A stretch of 5,095 nucleotides of DNA, from assembly GCA_027618625.1 (NCBI GenBank), contig JAQCER010000339.1:1-5095 (forward strand), in the 5' to 3' direction. Positions 1-5,095 of this stretch are shown here, piece by piece; position 1 is the first letter of the stretch; each line of letters starts with the position of its first letter. The position numbers and the translations under genes were made by a program. The notes beneath the pieces are model-generated. The model saw nothing but the letters and a program-made list of their open reading frames with translations, made no database searches and was not told where the DNA came from. The DNA comes from Verrucomicrobiota bacterium. Lineage in GTDB: Bacteria > Verrucomicrobiota > Verrucomicrobiia > Verrucomicrobiales > DEV007.

Positions 1-19
1 GAAAAATGGTTTGCCATCA

Positions 20-43
20 GCTGCATTCGCTGTGAAATGCAGC
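20..43. repeat. Perfect 8-bp inverted repeat before the preferred kdsB start
   Basis: GCTGCATT (20-27) and AATGCAGC (36-43) are exact reverse complements around the 8-nt spacer CGCTGTGA. As RNA this would be a stable short hairpin ending 18 nt before the GTG at 62. No T-run follows, so it does not look like an intrinsic terminator of an upstream gene. It may be an operator-like site, a 5'-UTR hairpin, or chance. If translation starts at the TTG at 11, it would be coding. Confidence 0.45.
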
Positions 44-61
44 AACCGGCAGCTTCTATTC

Positions 62-2484
<2,423 letters not shown>

Positions 2485-2496
2485 CTGCAGTTTACC
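2485..2496. other. 12-bp convergent intergenic gap between pyrG and the isomerase gene
   Basis: Only 12 bp separate the two stop codons. A 10-bp palindrome AACTGCAGTT (2483-2492) sits across the pyrG stop, and a single-base bulge extends the symmetry to 2481-2495. It has no loop and no T-run, so I do not call it a terminator. Transcripts from both sides would have to end inside the opposing gene or by a factor-dependent route. Confidence 0.5.
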
Positions 2497-3771
2497 TTAC
2501 TGAGGCGGCACCCATTCAAACGTGCCTGAGACTGCACGTGGCGAGCTGTTGGTGGTGCCCTGAAACCGCCCTCCTGTAAGCGTGTCGAATGACAGCCGGA
2601 TGTCCATGATAAAGACAAAGGCGGAGCCCGAGACGAGACCTTCGAAGTTCACTCTGATCCGGTCGGTAAACGCCGCAGCCCTCTGCGTGTAACTGAACGC
2701 CTCGAGTGTTCCTCCGCCTTGGCCGTCAGGACGATCCCACGCTCCATCGGTTCCAGTGGCATCAATGATAAGGTCAATGTCAAAGGTGGCGTCGAAATTC
2801 AGTTTCAGTCTTCCATCGGCGACTGAAGGTGGTCCCCCAGCATAGGGTGTCGGCGAGTAATCCACCTGAATGAGTCGGAAGAACTGCGCGCTTTTCGATG
2901 CCAGCAGAGAACTGACATCGTCGGTGACAGGATCCGACGCCCGATAAAACGCAGATTTCATGGCGGTCCACGACAGCAGGTCATCTGAGGAAATGACATC
3001 GATCTGGGTAAGCGCTGGTTTCGCGTAGCTTAGTTCAGCGATTCCGTTACCCTCGGCTGATTGTTCGAGAAGAAATTTGGCAGGGGGGGCGGACAATATG
3101 GGGAGCGCCTGCGCATGCACGTCGAATGCCACCGCCTCATCGCCTACGCGTCTGATCGCAATTTTGTTAATGACAAGATCAGTGATGGGGGTGCTGCCGA
3201 GTAACGGGGTGTTGTTCATCGCGGTGATCGCGGCAATCCCTTCATCGCGTGTTCCGAATGGGCCTGCTGCAATCCTGCCAAAGACGATGTGTTTTCCATC
3301 CAGCCAGGGTGTCGGAACGTCAGTAATGAAGAACTGCGATCCATTGGTATTGATGCCTGAATTCGCCATTGATATCAGGCCCTGCTGGGCGTGGGGATGA
3401 ATCAAGGCACCCGCTGGGTCTCGGGCGAACTGGTCAACGAACTGGTAGCCGGGGCCGTCCGTTCCCCGGCCATTCCGGGAACCGCCCTGAGTCATGAAGT
3501 CCTTTATAACTCGATGAAATTTGATGCCGTCGTAGAACGGCACGCCCCGCTTCAATTTCAGGTCGTTCTGGTCCAGCCAAGTGATGCTTCCATCCGCGAG
3601 ACCGATGAAATTCGCGACTGCCATCGGTTGATCCTGATGGAACATCTCCATGGTGAAGTTGCCACCTGTCGTCTCAAAGTCGGCAAAGATTTGAGCCTTG
3701 GCGCTAATCCCGAAGAGAAGGGATGCGAGGAAGATCAAACTGGAAGGAGGTAGCAGTGAACAGTGCAGCAT
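2497..3771 (-). CDS. Secreted cyclophilin-type peptidyl-prolyl cis-trans isomerase with long C-terminal extension
   Basis: Predicted exported prolyl isomerase, which would assist folding of secreted proteins. With the ATG at 3771 as start it has 424 residues. Residues 1-26 form a probable Sec signal: hydrophobic core SLIFLASLLFGI, then AKA with cleavage likely before Q27. The n-region has no lysine or arginine, which is unusual. Residues 28-205 are a cyclophilin domain with the active-site signature intact: FHR (catalytic R87), FMTQGG (F92, M93, Q95), QFFIT (147-150) and WLDGKH (W156, H161). Residues 220-303 include SSDDLLSW and QFFRL, a pattern I associate with secreted verrucomicrobial proteins. 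Residues 305-424 look beta-rich, rich in Gly, Thr, Asp and Phe, and end in SGTFEWVPPQ; I do not recognise this part. Typical single-domain cyclophilins are 160-200 aa, so more than half of this protein is extra. An in-frame TTG at 3810 would add 13 residues but gives a worse signal peptide. The gene is downstream of the receptor gene on the same strand and converges on pyrG. Confidence 0.92.
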   Translation of the reverse strand: MLHCSLLPPSSLIFLASLLFGISAKAQIFADFETTGGNFTMEMFHQDQPMAVANFIGLADGSITWLDQNDLKLKRGVPFYDGIKFHRVIKDFMTQGGSRNGRGTDGPGYQFVDQFARDPAGALIHPHAQQGLISMANSGINTNGSQFFITDVPTPWLDGKHIVFGRIAAGPFGTRDEGIAAITAMNNTPLLGSTPITDLVINKIAIRRVGDEAVAFDVHAQALPILSAPPAKFLLEQSAEGNGIAELSYAKPALTQIDVISSDDLLSWTAMKSAFYRASDPVTDDVSSLLASKSAQFFRLIQVDYSPTPYAGGPPSVADGRLKLNFDATFDIDLIIDATGTDGAWDRPDGQGGGTLEAFSYTQRAAAFTDRIRVNFEGLVSGSAFVFIMDIRLSFDTLTGGRFQGTTNSSPRAVSGTFEWVPPQ

Positions 3772-3871
3772 GGGATAGGCACAACTTTGACATAAAAGCC
3801 ACGGTAACAAGGATTTTCGTGAATTCGATCAGAAAACCGGCGTTTTTTCTGCAAGATTACCCACGCGCTCG
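3772..3871 (-). other. 100-bp intergenic region between the receptor and isomerase genes
   Basis: This is the only non-coding stretch of any length. Relative to the minus-strand genes it follows the receptor stop and precedes the isomerase ATG. It is AT-richer than the genes and holds an imperfect hairpin (3831-3850). I looked for a -35/-10 pair with proper spacing for the isomerase gene and for a Shine-Dalgarno sequence before 3771, and found neither. The alternative TTG start (3810) lies in it. Confidence 0.5.
3831..3850 (-). terminator. Weak hairpin after the receptor gene, possible terminator
   Basis: On the minus strand the stretch reads AGAAAAAACGCCGGTTTTCT. The core AAAAC/GTTTT pairs around the loop GCCG, and AG/CT pairs outside a two-base bulge. 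It begins 21 nt after the receptor stop codon. The stem is AT-rich and not followed by a proper U-run (GATCGAATTC follows), so it is a poor intrinsic terminator and may be chance. Confidence 0.22.
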
Positions 3872-5095
3872 CTACCATTCCACCGTTGCCGTGAGCCAGA
3901 AACTGCGTGGTTGCCCAGTCGTCAAAAGTCCGTCGGAAGCGTTGCCTGTTTGGATTTCTTCGTCGAGAACATTGTCGATCTGTGCTCGGAGAGTGAGGTG
4001 GTCGTTTACCTCAAACGCCAAGCCGAGGCCGGTGTTCCAGTAGGCATCCAAAGGGCGCGCTGCCAGCGCATCGTCGAAGACTTCGCTGGAATAGGTCGCG
4101 GACACAAACCATTCGAGGCGATCAGCCGGTGAGCCGGAAACGTTGAACGATACTTGATGATTCGGGCTGTGCGGAAACTCATTGCCTTGCAGGGACGGTT
4201 GAAAAGGGGATTCGGTGAATTCTGTTTCCGTCAGCTGGTAGGCGAGCGACACGTTGAAAAGATCCGAGGGTTTCCAGTCAGTCCGGGTTTCGAGTCCCAT
4301 CACGCGTGCTTCATCGACGTTGTCGCGCAGCTGCAGGGAGCCACCTGCTGGGACAAAGATGCCCAGGCTGGCCGCTGTCGCTGGATCGGTGATCGGAACG
4401 TTCGCGATTGCATCATGGATCCAGTGGACAAAGAACGTGTTCGAAAGCGTGAAGGTATCGTCCGGTTTCCACGTTGCTCCGGCATCGATCGAATAGAAGC
4501 GCTCTGGATCGAGTGCCACATTACCTTCGGTAATGTCGTTTCGAACTCGAAAGGGTCTGTAAAGCTCGTTCAGTGTCGGCGCTCGAAAAGACGTGCTGGT
4601 CGATGCGGTCAGCGTCAGAGTGTCGCCGATTTCCTGTTGCAATGTGAGTGCGAGCGATGGTTCGAAGCCGTCTCGGTCTGCGTAGTGATCGTTCCGCAGG
4701 AGCGCACGGGTCTTTGGGTGCCGTTCCACGCGTTCGCCGTTGGTGAGCGACCAGTAGTCCGCGCGTCCGCTGAGCTCGACCTGAGTCCCGGTGTCGGGCT
4801 TGAATGCTGCACGGGCGAATGCGCCGGTGAACGTCTCATTTCCTCCGGCGCGTCGTCGGCGCAAATAGGCTCCATTGACGAAGCCCGCATCTTCGTTGGT
4901 CTCGCCGGTCAGGTGACGAACGTCGGCGCCGAGTGTAAGGTCAATGGACTCGCTCGGATGCCACGCGGTGGTGAAGCCTCCTCCAAGCCCGGTGCCGGGG
5001 ACATCAAATTGATCCAGGGCTGGGATTTCGTTTGATCGGTCATCGTTCACCGAAGAGAATTGAGCCGCAAAGTCGCGCTGCTGGTAGTAGGCGAC
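3872..5095 (-). CDS. TonB-dependent outer-membrane receptor, C-terminal beta-barrel part (5' end outside the window)
   Basis: C-terminal 407 residues of an outer-membrane active transporter energised by TonB-ExbBD; the substrate (iron chelate, cobalamin or other) cannot be told. The frame is open to the right edge. A GTG at 5050 is not the start, because the codons before it continue barrel-like sequence (AYYQQRDFAAQFSS). Seen: alternating amphipathic strands rich in aromatic residues (for example LTLGADVRHLTGETNE, GAFARAAFKPDTGTQVELSG), the family signature SFRAPTLNELYRPF at 4591-4550 followed by ALDPERFYSIDAGATWKP, and near the end FEVNDHLTLRAQIDNVLDEE and a final strand WLTATVEW ending in an aromatic residue, as needed for BAM-mediated insertion. 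Full members are usually 600-800 aa, so the signal peptide, TonB box, plug domain and first strands lie beyond 5095. There is no frameshift in the visible part. It is followed after about 100 bp by the isomerase gene on the same strand. Confidence 0.93.
   Translation of the reverse strand, partial: VAYYQQRDFAAQFSSVNDDRSNEIPALDQFDVPGTGLGGGFTTAWHPSESIDLTLGADVRHLTGETNEDAGFVNGAYLRRRRAGGNETFTGAFARAAFKPDTGTQVELSGRADYWSLTNGERVERHPKTRALLRNDHYADRDGFEPSLALTLQQEIGDTLTLTASTSTSFRAPTLNELYRPFRVRNDITEGNVALDPERFYSIDAGATWKPDDTFTLSNTFFVHWIHDAIANVPITDPATAASLGIFVPAGGSLQLRDNVDEARVMGLETRTDWKPSDLFNVSLAYQLTETEFTESPFQPSLQGNEFPHSPNHQVSFNVSGSPADRLEWFVSATYSSEVFDDALAARPLDAYWNTGLGLAFEVNDHLTLRAQIDNVLDEEIQTGNASDGLLTTGQPRSFWLTATVEW

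Noticed and set aside
6..35. Nine-codon ATG frame at the left edge as a leader peptide
   Set aside because: It has no ribosome binding site, runs into the inverted repeat and shows no codon pattern suggesting attenuation; an ATG frame this short is expected by chance.
11..39. TTGCCA (11-16) and GAAATG (34-39) with 17-bp spacing as a kdsB promoter
   Set aside because: The -10 element matches the consensus at only two of six positions, too weak to call.
3723..4043. Plus-strand open frame crossing the receptor-isomerase gap, with AAGGAGG (3744-3750) 5 nt before an in-frame GTG at 3756
   Set aside because: The ribosome-site match is striking, but it is the complement of the Pro-Pro-Ser codons of the isomerase signal peptide, and the frame then runs antisense through the receptor C-terminus. 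The peptide has no recognisable features, so coincidence is the simpler reading.
4154..5035. 293-codon plus-strand open frame opposite the receptor gene
   Set aside because: It is antisense to a clear TonB-dependent receptor; its translation is rich in Cys, Arg and Gly with no recognisable motif, as expected for a shadow frame in GC-rich coding DNA.

Overview
The window reads as a chromosomal segment of a diderm (LPS-making, outer-membrane) bacterium with moderately high GC. It holds two plus-strand genes (kdsB, pyrG) facing two minus-strand genes: a secreted cyclophilin-type peptidyl-prolyl isomerase and the C-terminal part of a TonB-dependent receptor. A member of the PVC superphylum, most likely Verrucomicrobiota, is my best guess. 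The kdsB-pyrG pairing is known from Chlamydiae. The isomerase also carries a C-terminal stretch with an 'SxDLLxW ... FFRL' pattern, which I associate with secreted verrucomicrobial proteins. This taxonomic guess is an inference and was not tested by any search.

Left half (1-2484, plus strand): kdsB makes CMP-Kdo from CTP and Kdo, and pyrG makes CTP from UTP. The genes overlap by four bases (ATGA, 856-859), so the enzyme that supplies CTP appears translationally coupled to one that consumes it for lipopolysaccharide. A perfect 8-bp inverted repeat (20-43) lies just before the preferred kdsB start.

Right half (2497-5095, minus strand): the TonB-dependent receptor enters from beyond the right edge and ends at 3872. 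About 100 bp downstream begins a 424-residue protein with a signal peptide, a complete cyclophilin domain and about 200 residues of extra C-terminal sequence. PPIases of this kind assist folding of secreted proteins, but nothing beyond adjacency and strand ties this one to the receptor. The pyrG and isomerase stop codons converge with only 12 bp between them.

Overall this is mostly ordinary housekeeping and envelope content. I found no mobile element, CRISPR array, RNA gene, defence system or evident new system. The least explained part is the C-terminal extension of the isomerase. No gene-free stretch exceeds about 100 bp.
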